A stretch of 64,000 nucleotides of DNA. Origin: Paracoccaceae bacterium (GTDB lineage: Bacteria; Pseudomonadota; Alphaproteobacteria; Rhodobacterales; Rhodobacteraceae). Under the pieces are notes generated by a model. It had not been told where the DNA came from. It ran no database searches and was given only the letters and a program-made list of their open reading frames with translations. The first letter of the stretch is position 1; every line of letters starts with the position of its first letter. Below, piece by piece: positions 52,912-63,120 of this stretch. The translations under genes and the position numbers were made by a program. The DNA is taken from positions 1-64,000 of the forward strand of contig JAPPHA010000049.1 in the NCBI GenBank assembly GCA_028874915.1, given 5' to 3'.

Positions 52912-54006
52912 CTACCGGCGCGGAGCTCGCCATGCCACCCGCAGGAGCGTTCGCTCAAGCCTGGCGGAACCGGGTGTCGGATCGCTGCGTCGAAGACCCA
53001 ACTCGGCATCGAAGAGTTCCTCCAGGACGCCTTCGAGTCGTTTCGGCGCCCAACGGTCGACCTGGCGCGCCATCCTTGTTCGCCGCTTTCCGAAGACCGG
53101 CGGGCGTTGCCGGGCCAACGAATCGTACGGGCTTCCCGGCTCTACCGCAGCGGCGTGAAGCGACCGGAAATACCGGTAGGCCGAGGTGCAGATCGTCGAC
53201 GGCCCCACGCCCTGGGCGTAAAGGCGCAGCATCAGGGGAACAACTTCCGACGGCCGTCCCTCGGCGACCGCATAGAGCACATCATCAAGGCCGGTAACCC
53301 GGGAGTCGGGGGCAAGACGTTCAATTTCCTCAGTGCCGATTTCGGGCTCGTCGCCGTCGCCTTGCCCGACCGCCCCGTCCTTCCCGTCACGTCCGTCCGA
53401 CACGCGAGCCCCGGATCCAGCCGTCATCGAATAGAGCGCAAGTTTCTCGATGGTCTGCCGGATCTCGGAGACCGTCTGGTGTTCCGACAATGCTGCCAGA
53501 TGCCCGACACCATCCGGAGACAGCCGCGTGAGTCCGGCAGTTGACGCCATGGCCTCGATTTCGTCCCGGCTCAGGGGGTCGTCATAGACGCCGATCGCAG
53601 CAGTGTTCCTGTTGGATTCGAAAAGCTTTCGCAGACGTGACCTGGGTTTGAGACTGCTGGCGGTGACAATGAGAACCGCATCCCCATCGCGCCGGGTATC
53701 CAGGGCCCGGCCGATCGAAGTTGCAAGGGAATCGGTCGCGTCCGAGACCACCACGGCCCGGGGCCCCGGGAAAAACCCCATCATCTTCAGCCCATCTACG
53801 ATTTCGCTCGGGTTCCGTCCGGCTCGGGCTGCCGGAATCACGGTCAAACGGAGTTCGTCGGCGGCTCCAGGCCCGACAAGCTTGGAGACGAGGTCAACCC
53901 GTTTGTCGGCAACTCGAATCGGGTTGGGGCCATGCAAAAGGACCCCACCGAATCTCGACCCGGGACGGGACAAGAACTGCCTCGCCTGCGCTCCGTCCAG
54001 CTTCAT
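52912..54006 (-). CDS. holA: DNA polymerase III subunit delta
   Basis: The clamp-loader subunit that opens the beta sliding clamp, 364 aa. The N-terminal LSRPGSRFGGVLLHGPNPIR, the alphaproteobacterial style KMMGFFPGPRAVVVSDATDS and the C-terminal collar-domain helices (AVAEGRPSEVVPLMLRLYAQ) fit the family. A Gly/Asp-rich insert near residues 196-218 (VSDGRDGKDGAVGQGDGDEP) is unusual and probably a flexible loop. It is the last gene of leuS-lptE-holA; its ATG overlaps the lptE stop. Confidence 0.9.
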   Translation of the reverse strand: MKLDGAQARQFLSRPGSRFGGVLLHGPNPIRVADKRVDLVSKLVGPGAADELRLTVIPAARAGRNPSEIVDGLKMMGFFPGPRAVVVSDATDSLATSIGRALDTRRDGDAVLIVTASSLKPRSRLRKLFESNRNTAAIGVYDDPLSRDEIEAMASTAGLTRLSPDGVGHLAALSEHQTVSEIRQTIEKLALYSMTAGSGARVSDGRDGKDGAVGQGDGDEPEIGTEEIERLAPDSRVTGLDDVLYAVAEGRPSEVVPLMLRLYAQGVGPSTICTSAYRYFRSLHAAAVEPGSPYDSLARQRPPVFGKRRTRMARQVDRWAPKRLEGVLEELFDAELGLRRSDPTPGSARLERTLLRVAWRAPRR

Positions 54007-54503
54007 CCGGACCAGCGTCCCCAGGTCAACTCAACGCGGGCCACGATTCGATCCGCCAGGGATCGCGCCAACCTGAGTTCGGCATCTCGGGCTGCCACCC
54101 GGGTCGGATAGGTCGCAACCGTGGCACCGTAGGCCGCCCGCGACCAGGCAGTCGCCGTATAGACCGTCTTTCCTGTCGTCCTGTCAGTCACCCGGAAGGT
54201 GACCGTGCCGTCGAGGCTGTGCCGAGCGAATTGCCCTTCGCGCTCAAGAGCGAGGCGCCTTTCGGTCACGGACATCTCGAATTCCAGGGAATAAGGCGCG
54301 GACTCCTCTGCCGGACCCAGCCTTTCCACCAGCCGCTCCCGAAGTTCGAAATCCGCTCGGTCCGTCCCGGGAACCACGTGGACACGTCCCTGAAATCCAG
54401 GTCCCGTGGCGCCGGTTCCGTAGACCGGTTCAAACCCGCAACTGCAGAACACAAGAAGCAGCCCGGCCGCAACCGGCAGAATGAGGCGTTCAGACAACCA
54501 CAT
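54003..54503 (-). CDS. lptE: LPS assembly lipoprotein LptE
   Basis: A 166-aa outer-membrane lipoprotein that plugs the LptD barrel and delivers lipopolysaccharide to the surface. A lipoprotein signal ([20 protein letters not shown]) and GFEPVYGTG at the mature start are typical. The lipobox is slightly unusual, with two nearby cysteines (CSC), so the acylated one is uncertain. The start at 54503 is chosen because a longer frame lacks a signal. It overlaps leuS by 14 bp and holA by 4 bp. Confidence 0.88.
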   Translation of the reverse strand: MWLSERLILPVAAGLLLVFCSCGFEPVYGTGATGPGFQGRVHVVPGTDRADFELRERLVERLGPAEESAPYSLEFEMSVTERRLALEREGQFARHSLDGTVTFRVTDRTTGKTVYTATAWSRAAYGATVATYPTRVAARDAELRLARSLADRIVARVELTWGRWSG

Positions 54504-57036
54504 TGACGATCCGGTCGGGCACAACGATGAAACGCCGAGGCGTCCGGCCGTCAAGGGCGTTCCTGACCGTTTCGATCTCAAGGACCATGCGTTCGATCTC
54601 GGCAGCCTCCAGTCCTTTGGCCACCCGGATTTCCGCCCGGCGCTTTCCGTTGACCTGAACAGGGAGCGTGATCACGTCCTGGGCGACGAGTTCCGGATCG
54701 ACGGTCGGCCAGGCGGCCTGCGACACCAGACCGCCACCACCGGCCATGGCCCAGATTTCCTCGGCGAGATGCGGCGTTATGGGTTGGAGCATCTGCGCAA
54801 GGCCCCGAACGGCGGTCCGACGATTGGAGGCCCCGGCCGTGGATCGAGCCAATGTTGCGGTGAACTCGTAGAGGGCGGCGACGGATTTGTTGAAGGCGAA
54901 GTTCTCGTAGCCCTTCGTGACGCTGTCGAGGGTTCGATGCAACGTTCTCGAAAGCTCCAGATCGGTATTCGGTGTGCCGGATTCCGGCCCCGGGCTTCTG
55001 CAGATTTCGTCGGCCAGCCGCCAGACCCTCTGAAGGTGCCGGGACGCCGCCTCGACACCGCTTGTTGTCCACTCCACATCCCGATCCGGCGGGCTGTCGG
55101 AAAGGATGAACCAACGCGCTGTATCGGCGCCGAACCGGGTGATGATGTCCTGGGGATCGACAACGTTCTTCTTGGATTTTGACATCTTGATGGATGGACC
55201 GACGGTCACGGGCCGTCCGTCGGCGGTCTCGTAGCCACCACCGGGCAGAAGCCTGACCTCTTCCGGGGCCAGCCAGCGACCGTCGGGGCCACTATAGGTC
55301 TCATGGCAGACCATGCCCTGGGTAAACAGCGCATTGAACGGCTCCTGAGCCGAGGTCGGCAGATGACCCGTCAGATGCATCGCCCGGGTGAAGAATCGCG
55401 AATAGAGCAAATGAAGAATCGCATGTTCAACGCCACCGATGTACTGGTCGACGTTCATCCAGTAATCGATCTCGTCCGCCACCGTCGGCGACGCCGCACG
55501 GGGGGCCGTGAACCGGACAAAATACCAACTGGAGTCGACGAAGGTATCCATGGTGTCGGTTTCGCGCTGCGCAGGCCCGCCGCAGGACGGGCAACGGACA
55601 TTTCGCCAGGCGTCATGCCGGTCGAGAGGGTTGCCGGGTCTGTCGAGTGACACGTCCATGGGCAGGCGAACCGGCAGGTTTTCCTTCCTTTCCGGAACGA
55701 CGCCGCAGTTCTCGCAGTGAACGACCGGGATCGGGCATCCCCAGTAGCGCTGGCGCGAGAGGCCCCAGTCCCGAAGACGGTACATGACCCTGCCCTCGCC
55801 ATCGCCGGATGCCTCGAAGCGGCGGGTCACCTCTGCCTTCGCCGCCTCAATGTCCAGGCCGTCGAGGAAACTGGAATTGATCATTCGGCCCGCACCGAGC
55901 CAGGGTTCATCGCCGATCTCGAAAGTTCCCGGATCGGCTTCTTCCGGACAGACGACCGGAACCACCCGAAGGCCGTATTTTCGTGCGAATTCGAGATCGC
56001 GCCCGTCATGGGCGGGACAGCCAAAAATAGCGCCGGTACCGTAGCCCATCAGAACGAAATTGGCGATGAAAACAGGCAACTCCAAACCGGGAACGAACGG
56101 ATGGATCACCCGAACTCCGGTCTTCAGCCCGGCCTTTTCTGCCTTTTCGATGCTCTCCTCTGAGATCGCATCCCGACGGCATGCATCAATGAAAGCCGCC
56201 GTCTCGGGATCCGATTCCAGCGCTGTCGCCAGGGGATGATCGAAGGAAACCGCGGCGAAACTGGCGCCGAAGAGCGTGTCATGCCGCGTCGTAAACACCT
56301 CGAGTTGCTCGAATCCCTCCGGCGCGCCGACGGTTCGGAACCGAAACTGCAATCCGAGACTGCGCCCGATCCAGTTCCGCTGCATCAGCCGGACCTTTTC
56401 CGGCCAATCGGTCAGCGCATCGATGGACTCCAGCAGGTCTTCGGAGAAATCGGAGATCCGGAAACACCACTGCGGCAGTTCCCGGCGCTCGACAAGAGCA
56501 CCGGATCGCCATCCCCGACCATCCTCCACCTGTTCGTTGGCAAGGACGGTCTTCTCGATCGGGTCCCAATTCACGACGGCGGACGTTCGGTAGACGAGAC
56601 CCTTTTCCATCATGTCGATGAACATCGACTGCTGCTGGCCGTAGTATTCCGGATCGCATGTGGCCAGTTCCCGCGACCAGTCGATGGACAGGCCCAGCGG
56701 CAGCAACTGCCGCCGCATGTCGTCAATGTTCCGGTTGGTCCATTCGCCAGGGTGAACACCCTGTTCGATGGCGGCATTTTCGGCCGGAAGGCCAAAGGCA
56801 TCCCAGCCCATGGGGTGCAGCACGTTGTAGCCGGTGACAGACTTGAAGCGCGCGATGACGTCGCCGATGGTGTAATTCCGGACATGACCCATGTGGATCC
56901 GACCGGATGGATAGGGGAACATCTCGAGGACGTAATACTTCGGCCTGTCGGGGTCCCGGCGGGAGGTGAAGATCCCCGCCTCATCCCAGGCCGCCCGCCA
57001 CTTGGATTCGATCATCCCGGGTTCATATCGTTGCAT
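54490..57036 (-). CDS. leuS: Leucyl-tRNA synthetase
   Basis: An 848-aa class I synthetase. The HIGH motif appears as HMGH in [20 protein letters not shown], the KMSKS motif in [15 protein letters not shown], and the editing domain near residues 220-400 shows [20 protein letters not shown]-like T-rich sequence. The start at 57036 ([13 protein letters not shown]) is preferred because GGCGGTGA lies at a good distance; an ATG at 57042 is too close to it. It is co-transcribed with lptE and holA. Confidence 0.96.
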   Translation of the reverse strand: MQRYEPGMIESKWRAAWDEAGIFTSRRDPDRPKYYVLEMFPYPSGRIHMGHVRNYTIGDVIARFKSVTGYNVLHPMGWDAFGLPAENAAIEQGVHPGEWTNRNIDDMRRQLLPLGLSIDWSRELATCDPEYYGQQQSMFIDMMEKGLVYRTSAVVNWDPIEKTVLANEQVEDGRGWRSGALVERRELPQWCFRISDFSEDLLESIDALTDWPEKVRLMQRNWIGRSLGLQFRFRTVGAPEGFEQLEVFTTRHDTLFGASFAAVSFDHPLATALESDPETAAFIDACRRDAISEESIEKAEKAGLKTGVRVIHPFVPGLELPVFIANFVLMGYGTGAIFGCPAHDGRDLEFARKYGLRVVPVVCPEEADPGTFEIGDEPWLGAGRMINSSFLDGLDIEAAKAEVTRRFEASGDGEGRVMYRLRDWGLSRQRYWGCPIPVVHCENCGVVPERKENLPVRLPMDVSLDRPGNPLDRHDAWRNVRCPSCGGPAQRETDTMDTFVDSSWYFVRFTAPRAASPTVADEIDYWMNVDQYIGGVEHAILHLLYSRFFTRAMHLTGHLPTSAQEPFNALFTQGMVCHETYSGPDGRWLAPEEVRLLPGGGYETADGRPVTVGPSIKMSKSKKNVVDPQDIITRFGADTARWFILSDSPPDRDVEWTTSGVEAASRHLQRVWRLADEICRSPGPESGTPNTDLELSRTLHRTLDSVTKGYENFAFNKSVAALYEFTATLARSTAGASNRRTAVRGLAQMLQPITPHLAEEIWAMAGGGGLVSQAAWPTVDPELVAQDVITLPVQVNGKRRAEIRVAKGLEAAEIERMVLEIETVRNALDGRTPRRFIVVPDRIVNVVV

Positions 57037-57182
57037 GGTCATTTCACCGCCAGCCGGCAGCGGGAGCCGGCACTCGATTGCCAATCAGACTAAAGAGACG
57101 ACCGCAGCCGATTCGCCATCAGGGTCGGATATCTCGCTGCAGAAACATCGCGTCGCCCGGTTCGACCGTCACGTCGGCAGCC

Positions 57183-57674
57183 TCATCCCGACCGGGCGGG
57201 ATCGTCCCGCCAGAGCTGCCGGGCACGCGTCAGGATCGCATTCTCCACCGATTCAACCGTCGCAGCCGCCGCCGGGCCATTCCGTGTGAGAATCGACAGA
57301 TTCAGCGACCGCGCGTCGAGAGCGGGATCGGAAACGAGCACCGTCATCCTGTACTCCGTCCTGGCGCCGGGCGCGCGGCCCCAGCCATAGATCAGCGTAC
57401 CGTGAAAGGGATCGGCCTTTTCGAGAGGCATGAATTCCAGCGTCTCGAGTGCCGCCTGCCACAGATACTTGTTGACCCGGAACGTTGTCCCCGGATCGGG
57501 CGAATCGAAGAGTTCCCAGATCGTCGACCGATCCTCGGTCCGGAACTCCTCCGGAATATTCTGGTGCTGCACTTCGGCCGCAGCCTTTCGCCGAGCTTTG
57601 TCCTGTGGACTATCGGACCCACAACCTGCCAGAACGGCTCCGCAGACGAGTGCCAGTATCAGCTGCTTTTTCAT
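57183..57674 (-). CDS. DUF3576 lipoprotein
   Basis: A 163-aa lipoprotein with the lipobox in LALVCGAVLAGCGSD (Cys18 acylated). The mature part (STIWELFDSPDPGTTFRVNK and LWQAALETLEFMPLEKADPF) matches DUF3576, a family confined largely to alphaproteobacteria and found beside leuS. Its function is unknown; the leuS-lptE-holA neighbourhood suggests an envelope role. It precedes leuS by about 147 bp. Confidence 0.88.
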   Translation of the reverse strand: MKKQLILALVCGAVLAGCGSDSPQDKARRKAAAEVQHQNIPEEFRTEDRSTIWELFDSPDPGTTFRVNKYLWQAALETLEFMPLEKADPFHGTLIYGWGRAPGARTEYRMTVLVSDPALDARSLNLSILTRNGPAAAATVESVENAILTRARQLWRDDPARSG

Positions 57675-57850
57675 CGACGGTCTCTAAATATGGGCTTCGT
57701 TCCGGTTAGCTGTAGCCGTTCACCCCGACGCCGACAAGTGATCAAGTCCCGCGATTCCGGCTTCCGGTTCCGACCGATCCCGGCAGCCGTTGATCCGGAG
57801 CAATTGACAATGGTTCACTCGGTCCCTAGCGTCGGGAACTCGGTCACCGT

Positions 57851-57926
57851 GGGCCCGTAGCTCAGTTGGTAGAGCAGCTGACTCTTAATCAGTAGGTCAC
57901 AGGTTCGAATCCTGTCGGGCCTGCCA
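57851..57926 (+). tRNA. tRNA-Lys (anticodon CTT)
   Basis: A 76-base cloverleaf. The acceptor GGGCCCG pairs with CGGGCCT (one G:U at the first pair), the D arm is GCTC/GAGC, the anticodon arm is GCTGA-CTCTTAA-TCAGT, the T arm is ACAGG-TTCGAAT-CCTGT, and the CCA end is encoded. The anticodon loop gives CTT, so it reads AAG lysine codons. No integrase or att duplication was seen next to it. Confidence 0.96.
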
Positions 57927-58072
57927 CCATTTTCGTGTCGGACCGATGTCCAGTCCGGAACACACATTGGAACTGGCCTCTCCGATTCTCCCGGGGAGCA
58001 ATGGTCGACCGGCTGGTTGAGATTCAGAACCGGATGCACCGGTTCGGGCCGGGCCAGGCCACGGCAATCCAT

Positions 58073-59023
58073 TCAGCGCCTCACCGGCGGCGTACCGTGG
58101 GTATGGAAGGTCTCGATCGTCTTCAGGCCCCAGGCCTGACCCTTCCTTCGCTCGCTCTCGTTCCAGACAACCGGTTCCCAATCGGGCTGCAGAATCAGGC
58201 GCGCACCCGAATTGGCAATTTCAACCCGGTTCCCCGCGGGTTCCCAGGCATACAGGAAAAAGGTGCCCTGGATGGCGTGCTTGTGAGGACCGGTTTCAAT
58301 ATGCACCCCGTTTTCCAGGAAGATGTCGGCGGCCCTGAGAACATCCTCCCGTTGGTCGACGGCGTAGGTCACATGATGCAGCCGGCTATCGCCGCCGCCG
58401 TGCTCCTCGGTGCAGGCAAGGTCATAAGTCTTGTTGTTCACCGTAAACCAGCATCCGCCGAGTCGGCCGTTGTCAAGCCGGATCATTTCGGTCACCCGTG
58501 AACCCAGACAGGTGACCATGAATTCACGAAACGCCGTCACGTCCCCGGCCAGCAGGTTGACATGATCGATCCGCCTCGGGCAGCATCCCCGGCCGTGGTA
58601 TTTCTGGAATAGGTTCTTGAGGGCCGGCTGTTCCCCCTCCGGCGCCTCGTACACCCGTGTCTCCCAGTACAGTTCGAACACATGCCCGGACCGGGCCCGG
58701 AACCGATACGCTGGCCCATGCCCCAGATCGCCCTCGACCCATCCGAGCCCGTATCCGGTATCCTCGATCGCCCTTACCCGCCGTTCGAGCGCCTCCGGCG
58801 ACGCGGCGCGGTATCCGACATGACCAATGCCGGTCGTGTGATGCCGGGTCAGCTTCAGCGAATGGAATTCATAATCATCAAAACCGCGAAGGTAGACGCT
58901 GTCGCCGTCCCGGCCGCTTTCGCTCAGGCCATAGACCTGAAGGAAGAATTCGAGGCTGCGATCGAATCGATTCGTGTAGACCTCTACATGGCCGAGATGC
59001 GCGACATCAGGCGAACGGGTCAC
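58073..59023 (-). CDS. Type I (VOC) extradiol ring-cleavage dioxygenase
   Basis: A 316-aa two-module vicinal-oxygen-chelate protein of the catechol 2,3-dioxygenase kind. In the C-terminal module the Fe(II) ligands of a 2-His-1-carboxylate triad are present: His154 in RRIDHVNLLAG, His216/217 in RLHHVTYAV and Glu268 in GNRVEIA. It is the last gene of an operon with galD, galC and galB and follows galD by 32 bp. Gallate and protocatechuate 4,5-dioxygenases known so far are LigB-type (type II), so a VOC enzyme in this place is unexpected. Its ring substrate is not determined. Confidence 0.82.
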   Translation of the reverse strand: MTRSPDVAHLGHVEVYTNRFDRSLEFFLQVYGLSESGRDGDSVYLRGFDDYEFHSLKLTRHHTTGIGHVGYRAASPEALERRVRAIEDTGYGLGWVEGDLGHGPAYRFRARSGHVFELYWETRVYEAPEGEQPALKNLFQKYHGRGCCPRRIDHVNLLAGDVTAFREFMVTCLGSRVTEMIRLDNGRLGGCWFTVNNKTYDLACTEEHGGGDSRLHHVTYAVDQREDVLRAADIFLENGVHIETGPHKHAIQGTFFLYAWEPAGNRVEIANSGARLILQPDWEPVVWNESERRKGQAWGLKTIETFHTHGTPPVRR

Positions 59024-59055
59024 GATTCTGGTCCTTCCTTATCCGCAGCTGACGA

Positions 59056-60102
59056 TCAGCCGAACACCTTCCCGTCGAACAGTTTTCGGGCAGTTCGGAG
59101 CAAGGCGACGGACTCGACTGTGCCGTCATCGGACATGTCGGCCATGACTGTTGTCACTCCGGACGGGTGTTCCACAGACAGCGACTTGCGTTGTCCTGCC
59201 GGAACGGATGCCAGAGGATCGGCCACACTTCCCGGCAGCAAGCAGGCGGTCCCCACGCTAACCGCCCCAAAGAGGCCGATCGCTGCATGACAGCGATGGG
59301 GCGTAAACGTGCGGGTGGCGATCACCCCTCCAGCCCGGGGCGAACTCACCAAGGTCACTTTTGGTACGGTCTTCCCGGAGACGTCGCCCAGGTTCATGTG
59401 GGGACCGCAAGCCCTCCGGATTGACTCGAGACGGTCCTTCATCCTTGCATTTCGATCGAGTGCGCCGGGGCTCTCCGAGCCGTCAATGCCGACGTCCGAC
59501 GCGTGAAGAACGACTACCGGCATGCCGTTGTCGATCATCGTCACGGCCACACCCTCGATCTGGTCCAGGACGTTGCCGCTCGGCAAAAGCGAGCCGCAGA
59601 TCGATCCGGCCATGTCCCGGACCTCAAGAGGAACCGGCGCCGAACTCCCGGGGACGCCGGCAATCCGCGCATCCCCGTCGTAACGCACCCGGAAGTCCGG
59701 AGTCGCCACTCGGGCAACGGCTGTCTGTCCGCTGTTCTCCATGAAGATTACGACCTGCGTTTCGCCATCCTCGGCGTCGACCAGCCCTCGCTCAATGGCG
59801 AAGGGACCAACGCCAGCAAGGATGTTGCCACAATTCTGAGCGTCCGTGACAAGTGGTTCTTCCACGGAAACCTGAAGAAAGAGGTAATCCACGTCGACGC
59901 CACGGCGACCCGAGGGTCGGACCACCGCCACTTTCGAGGTGAGTGGGTCGGCACCACCGATTCCGTCAATCTGCCGGATGTCTGGCGAACCCATGACCCG
60001 GAGCAGGAACGCGTCCCTGTCAGCGGGCAGGTCCTCGGCGAGGAAATAGGCCCCCTTGGAAGATCCGCCACGCATCCACATGCAGCGGACGCCATCAGAC
60101 AT
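59056..60102 (-). CDS. galD: 4-oxalomesaconate tautomerase
   Basis: A 348-aa PrpF-family isomerase that interconverts keto and enol forms of 4-oxalomesaconate in gallate/protocatechuate 4,5-cleavage. [20 protein letters not shown] at the N-terminus, [36 protein letters not shown] and [17 protein letters not shown] are family blocks, with the paired catalytic cysteine region in NCGN. The start at 60102 overlaps the galC stop by 8 bp; the frame back to 60237 lies within galC. It belongs to the galB-galC-galD-dioxygenase operon. Confidence 0.88.
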   Translation of the reverse strand: MSDGVRCMWMRGGSSKGAYFLAEDLPADRDAFLLRVMGSPDIRQIDGIGGADPLTSKVAVVRPSGRRGVDVDYLFLQVSVEEPLVTDAQNCGNILAGVGPFAIERGLVDAEDGETQVVIFMENSGQTAVARVATPDFRVRYDGDARIAGVPGSSAPVPLEVRDMAGSICGSLLPSGNVLDQIEGVAVTMIDNGMPVVVLHASDVGIDGSESPGALDRNARMKDRLESIRRACGPHMNLGDVSGKTVPKVTLVSSPRAGGVIATRTFTPHRCHAAIGLFGAVSVGTACLLPGSVADPLASVPAGQRKSLSVEHPSGVTTVMADMSDDGTVESVALLRTARKLFDGKVFG

Positions 60103-60769
60103 AGGTGAGTCCCTTGTCCTTGAGGCGCGACCGCATTCCGTAGATGTCGAGTCCGAGTTCCCCGGCGGCGAGCCGTCGACGCCGTTCCTCCTCGCCGGCG
60201 AGCCGCTCCCGTCCCTTTTCCGCGACCGATCCCGCATCCTTGCGAGGAATCACGCAGACCCCATCGTCATCGGCAACGATCGCATCTCCCGGCTCCACCC
60301 GCGCGCCGCCGCAGATGACCGGCACATTGACCGAACCCAGACTCTCCTTGACGGTCCCCTGGGCACAGATGGCCCGGGCCCAGACCGGAAATCCCATCGC
60401 CTGGAGTTCCCGAACATCCCGGACGCCAGAATCGATAACCAGACCCCGGCACCCCCGTGAGAGTGCCGATGTCGCCAGAAGATCGCCGAAATACCCGGCG
60501 ACCGATGGCTCTGTCGTCGCCACGACCAGAATGTCGCCCGCCTGGATCTGTTCGATCGCCACGTGGATCATCCAGTTGTCAGCAGGCGGGACCAGGACAC
60601 TGACAGCGGAGCCGGCTATGGTCACGCCCTGCTGGATCGGCCGGATAACGGGATCGAGAAGCCCCTTCCGGCCCAGCGCTTCGTGCGTCGTAGCCACTCC
60701 CAGTGCACCCAGTTCATCGGCAAGCCCGACCGGGACGCGCCGGATGTCTTGGACAACGACTCCACTCAT
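60095..60769 (-). CDS. galC: 4-carboxy-4-hydroxy-2-oxoadipate aldolase (HMG aldolase/RraA fold)
   Basis: A 224-aa class II pyruvate aldolase that splits 4-carboxy-4-hydroxy-2-oxoadipate into pyruvate and oxaloacetate. The RraA-like fold shows [20 protein letters not shown], the metal/substrate region [20 protein letters not shown] and [18 protein letters not shown]. The ATG at 60769 is preferred over the GTG at 60790, since AAGG and AGAGG sit before it. It overlaps galD and follows galB by 163 bp. Confidence 0.88.
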   Translation of the reverse strand: MSGVVVQDIRRVPVGLADELGALGVATTHEALGRKGLLDPVIRPIQQGVTIAGSAVSVLVPPADNWMIHVAIEQIQAGDILVVATTEPSVAGYFGDLLATSALSRGCRGLVIDSGVRDVRELQAMGFPVWARAICAQGTVKESLGSVNVPVICGGARVEPGDAIVADDDGVCVIPRKDAGSVAEKGRERLAGEEERRRRLAAGELGLDIYGMRSRLKDKGLTYV

Positions 60770-60932
60770 ACCTCTAACCTTTTTCTTCACGGCTCGTGCC
60801 GCGTGAACGGACAGGACCGGCCGGGGCGATCCGGACCGCAGCGCATTCGGACAAAACGGCAGCAGGCCGCCACGTCAGTGATTCCCTGACCGCAAGTCGC
60901 GTCGTCTCTGGAAAGCGTGCAGACGCAGGAGA

Positions 60933-61676
60933 TCAGAGTTCATCCACGCAGCGCGGGTAGACGGACTGAAACGCTTCGGCGTACCGGGCCGCCCTGCCGC
61001 CCGCCTGGCCACCCGAGTTTCGACGAAAATGATTGGCCCGGTTTTCCGCAACATTCGTGTAGTAGTCCCAGAGATGCTGCTGACCCCCCATGCAATTGAT
61101 GGCGGCACGTTTCCGGTCCCAGACTCCCGTGATGTCAAGAAACGTATCCGGCTTCCAGCCCATCTGCTCGGTCTGGTGCGGCTCAAAAAGATATAGCTGC
61201 GGCGCCCCCAGGACCGTTTCGCCGGGATTGTGTCCCCAGGCCTGCGCAATCATCCTGGCCTCGATGGCAATGCTGGTCGTGAGCATGTGGTCAGTATTGT
61301 AGGGATCATAGGTCGAGTGACTGAGCATGAAACGCGGCTGAACGGCCCTGATGATGTCCACCAGCCGGTCCTTGTCATCACGGTCGACAACCAGTGGATA
61401 ATCACCGAGATCCATGAAGATGATGTCATGGACGCCTAGTTCGGCGGCCGCGGCTTCGGCTTCACGTCTCCGCTCCGCCTTGACGTCATTCAGTGTCATG
61501 CCACCCTGTTTCCACAGCCTGGCACTCTCGCCTCGTTCACCGTAGGAAAGGCAGACGACGGTCACTGCGTAACCAAGTTCTCCGTGAAGGGCGATGGCGC
61601 CGCCACATCGCCAGACGAAGTCCGCGGCATGGGCGGACAGGACCAGGGCTGTTGGCTGTTGTGCGTCTCCCGTCAT
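60933..61676 (-). CDS. galB: 4-oxalomesaconate hydratase, GalB-type (PIG-L fold)
   Basis: A 247-aa LmbE/PIG-L-fold zinc protein. Most relatives are deacetylases, but the Pseudomonas putida GalB of this fold hydrates 4-oxalomesaconate. The N-terminal LVLSAHAADFVWRCGGAIAL and CLSYGERGESARLWKQGGMT and the HSTYDPYNTDH block resemble GalB as I recall it, and galC and galD follow. The motif reads AHAADF rather than the AHPDDE of deacetylases, which also argues for GalB. GGAGA 6 bp upstream fixes the ATG at 61676; a longer start at 61760 is unlikely. It heads the operon. Confidence 0.85.
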   Translation of the reverse strand: MTGDAQQPTALVLSAHAADFVWRCGGAIALHGELGYAVTVVCLSYGERGESARLWKQGGMTLNDVKAERRREAEAAAAELGVHDIIFMDLGDYPLVVDRDDKDRLVDIIRAVQPRFMLSHSTYDPYNTDHMLTTSIAIEARMIAQAWGHNPGETVLGAPQLYLFEPHQTEQMGWKPDTFLDITGVWDRKRAAINCMGGQQHLWDYYTNVAENRANHFRRNSGGQAGGRAARYAEAFQSVYPRCVDEL

Positions 61677-61682
61677 TTGAAG

Positions 61683-61687
61683 TCTCC
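61683..61687 (-). promoter_or_regulatory. Ribosome binding site of galB
   Basis: GGAGA on the minus strand, 6 bp before the ATG at 61676. It selects this start over the in-frame ATG at 61760. Confidence 0.6.
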
Positions 61688-62352
61688 GTTTGATAGCCGC
61701 CCGACGCCGTGCAATCTCGCTGTCACTCCGGCCATAGTCGGAAACTTTCGGATTTGCCAATGGCTTCGTTTGTTGCCTGACAGTCGAAACGACACGCGGT
61801 CATCCGAACAGACGTCCCGAATCATCACATGATAGGCTCGGCTGGTCCGATTTGGCGTGGCCTGTCATGTTGCGGCGGCGGTCCAAAAAGCGAAGAATGA
61901 GCCTCGTTCCGACTCTGATGACACGTGCGGGTCCGGTCATGGGGACTTCAGGATCATTCCGGGGTTGGTCCGTCCTTTCCGAATTTGGACGTGAGCAAAG
62001 GGTTACCGGCCCCTCGAACCCGGATTTCGCTGTGGGCGCCGGCTGTTTCTGGCTGGGTTCTGCCAATACCAACCAAGATTGGCTCACTTCTGACTTTCGC
62101 TCGTACCCCGGACGCGGTTCCGGTGGCCTTGGCCTCGGTAGCGCTGTGTGGCCAGCCAATTTGGGCAACTACGGCATCAGCCGGGCGGCGTGCCACCCCA
62201 ACGGGCAAATCCCGGATGAAACGTTTCCAGGCCCGATGACACTGCCAATCGATAGAAACGGGGTCCGGCCAAGTGTCCCGGAACTGCCGTTCACCCAAAA
62301 CGCGTCCGCCCGCCACGGCACCGTCGAAGCCGGGCAGGATGAAATCCCTCGC
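61688..62352. other. Gene-free region upstream of galB
   Basis: No gene is recognised in about 665 bp; plus-strand open frames lack domain signals. The promoter of the gal operon should lie at its left end. No adjacent LysR- or IclR-type regulator was found. Confidence 0.45.
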
Positions 62353-62754
62353 TCAGGACTCGCCCGCGTATTCGGCGTCGGAGACCTGCTCAAGCCACGT
62401 TACGTTTGAACCGTCGACGGCCTCCTGGATGGCTATATGCGTCATGCCGGTCTCCGGTGCCGCGCCGTGCCAGTGGCGCTCTCCCGGGCCGAACCAGACG
62501 ACATCTCCGGGCAATACGTCTTGAATTGGACCGCCTTCCGTCTGGGCACGGCCCTTCCCGGAAACAATCACAAGTGCCTGTCCGAGCGGGTGCGTGTGCC
62601 AGGCCGTACGAGCGCGAGGTTCAAACGTGACGGTGACAACCCGGACACGCGCCGGGTCCGGAGCCGAGATCACCGGGTCCAGTCGAACGCGGCCGAAAAA
62701 GTATTCGTCCGGCCCCTCTGTCGACGGCCGGGAACCTGCACGATGGATTTCCAT
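62353..62754 (-). CDS. Cupin-domain protein
   Basis: A 133-aa single-domain cupin. Motif 1 is [20 protein letters not shown] (the metal-binding His residues and following Gly are present) and motif 2 is [16 protein letters not shown]. The overall form resembles small cupins related to (R)-mandelonitrile lyase and other decarboxylase-like proteins. The start at 62754 is used, with 62772 also possible; the frame extends further to 63033 without similarity. It is on the same strand as the gal operon but ~680 bp upstream, so a shared role is only a guess. Confidence 0.78.
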   Translation of the reverse strand: MEIHRAGSRPSTEGPDEYFFGRVRLDPVISAPDPARVRVVTVTFEPRARTAWHTHPLGQALVIVSGKGRAQTEGGPIQDVLPGDVVWFGPGERHWHGAAPETGMTHIAIQEAVDGSNVTWLEQVSDAEYAGES

Positions 62755-63120
62755 GGACCCAATGCTCCACATCCTAGCCGGAAACGTGTCCGCCACTTCC
62801 GGTCCTGGGGCCAATATCGGATCGACGCTTGCGATGGTCAACCGGGCTTGGCGCCGAGGCCGGGAAACGGTCCCATAGTGGATCTGGCAACCGTGAATCA
62901 GGAATTCACGCAAACACGCAGGTGAGATTGCGAGGACGGCCCCCCGAAAAACACATTCGTGGCGCAGACCCCGAATACATGGGCAGACACCGGGTTCCGG
63001 ATTCGAACCCTGTGGCCGGAGACGGATTCGCAACGGGTCTGGAATACGTCTGAAACCAGACCTGCAAAGGGCAATGTTCGGACCCGAATGCCATACGCAA
63101 CCATCATGTCTTCCGGACAG
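62755..63120. other. Gene-free stretch between cupin and ABC-F genes
   Basis: Nothing recognisable. A short GGGTTCGAATCC-like sequence near 62991-63012 (minus strand) resembles a tRNA T loop, but no cloverleaf can be built around it. Confidence 0.45.

Noticed and set aside
57851-57926. tRNA-Lys as an integration site for a mobile island
   Set aside because: No integrase next to it and no duplicate of its 3' end was seen in the window.
62991-63012. tRNA T-loop-like sequence on the minus strand
   Set aside because: No matching acceptor, D or anticodon arms can be drawn at the right spacing.
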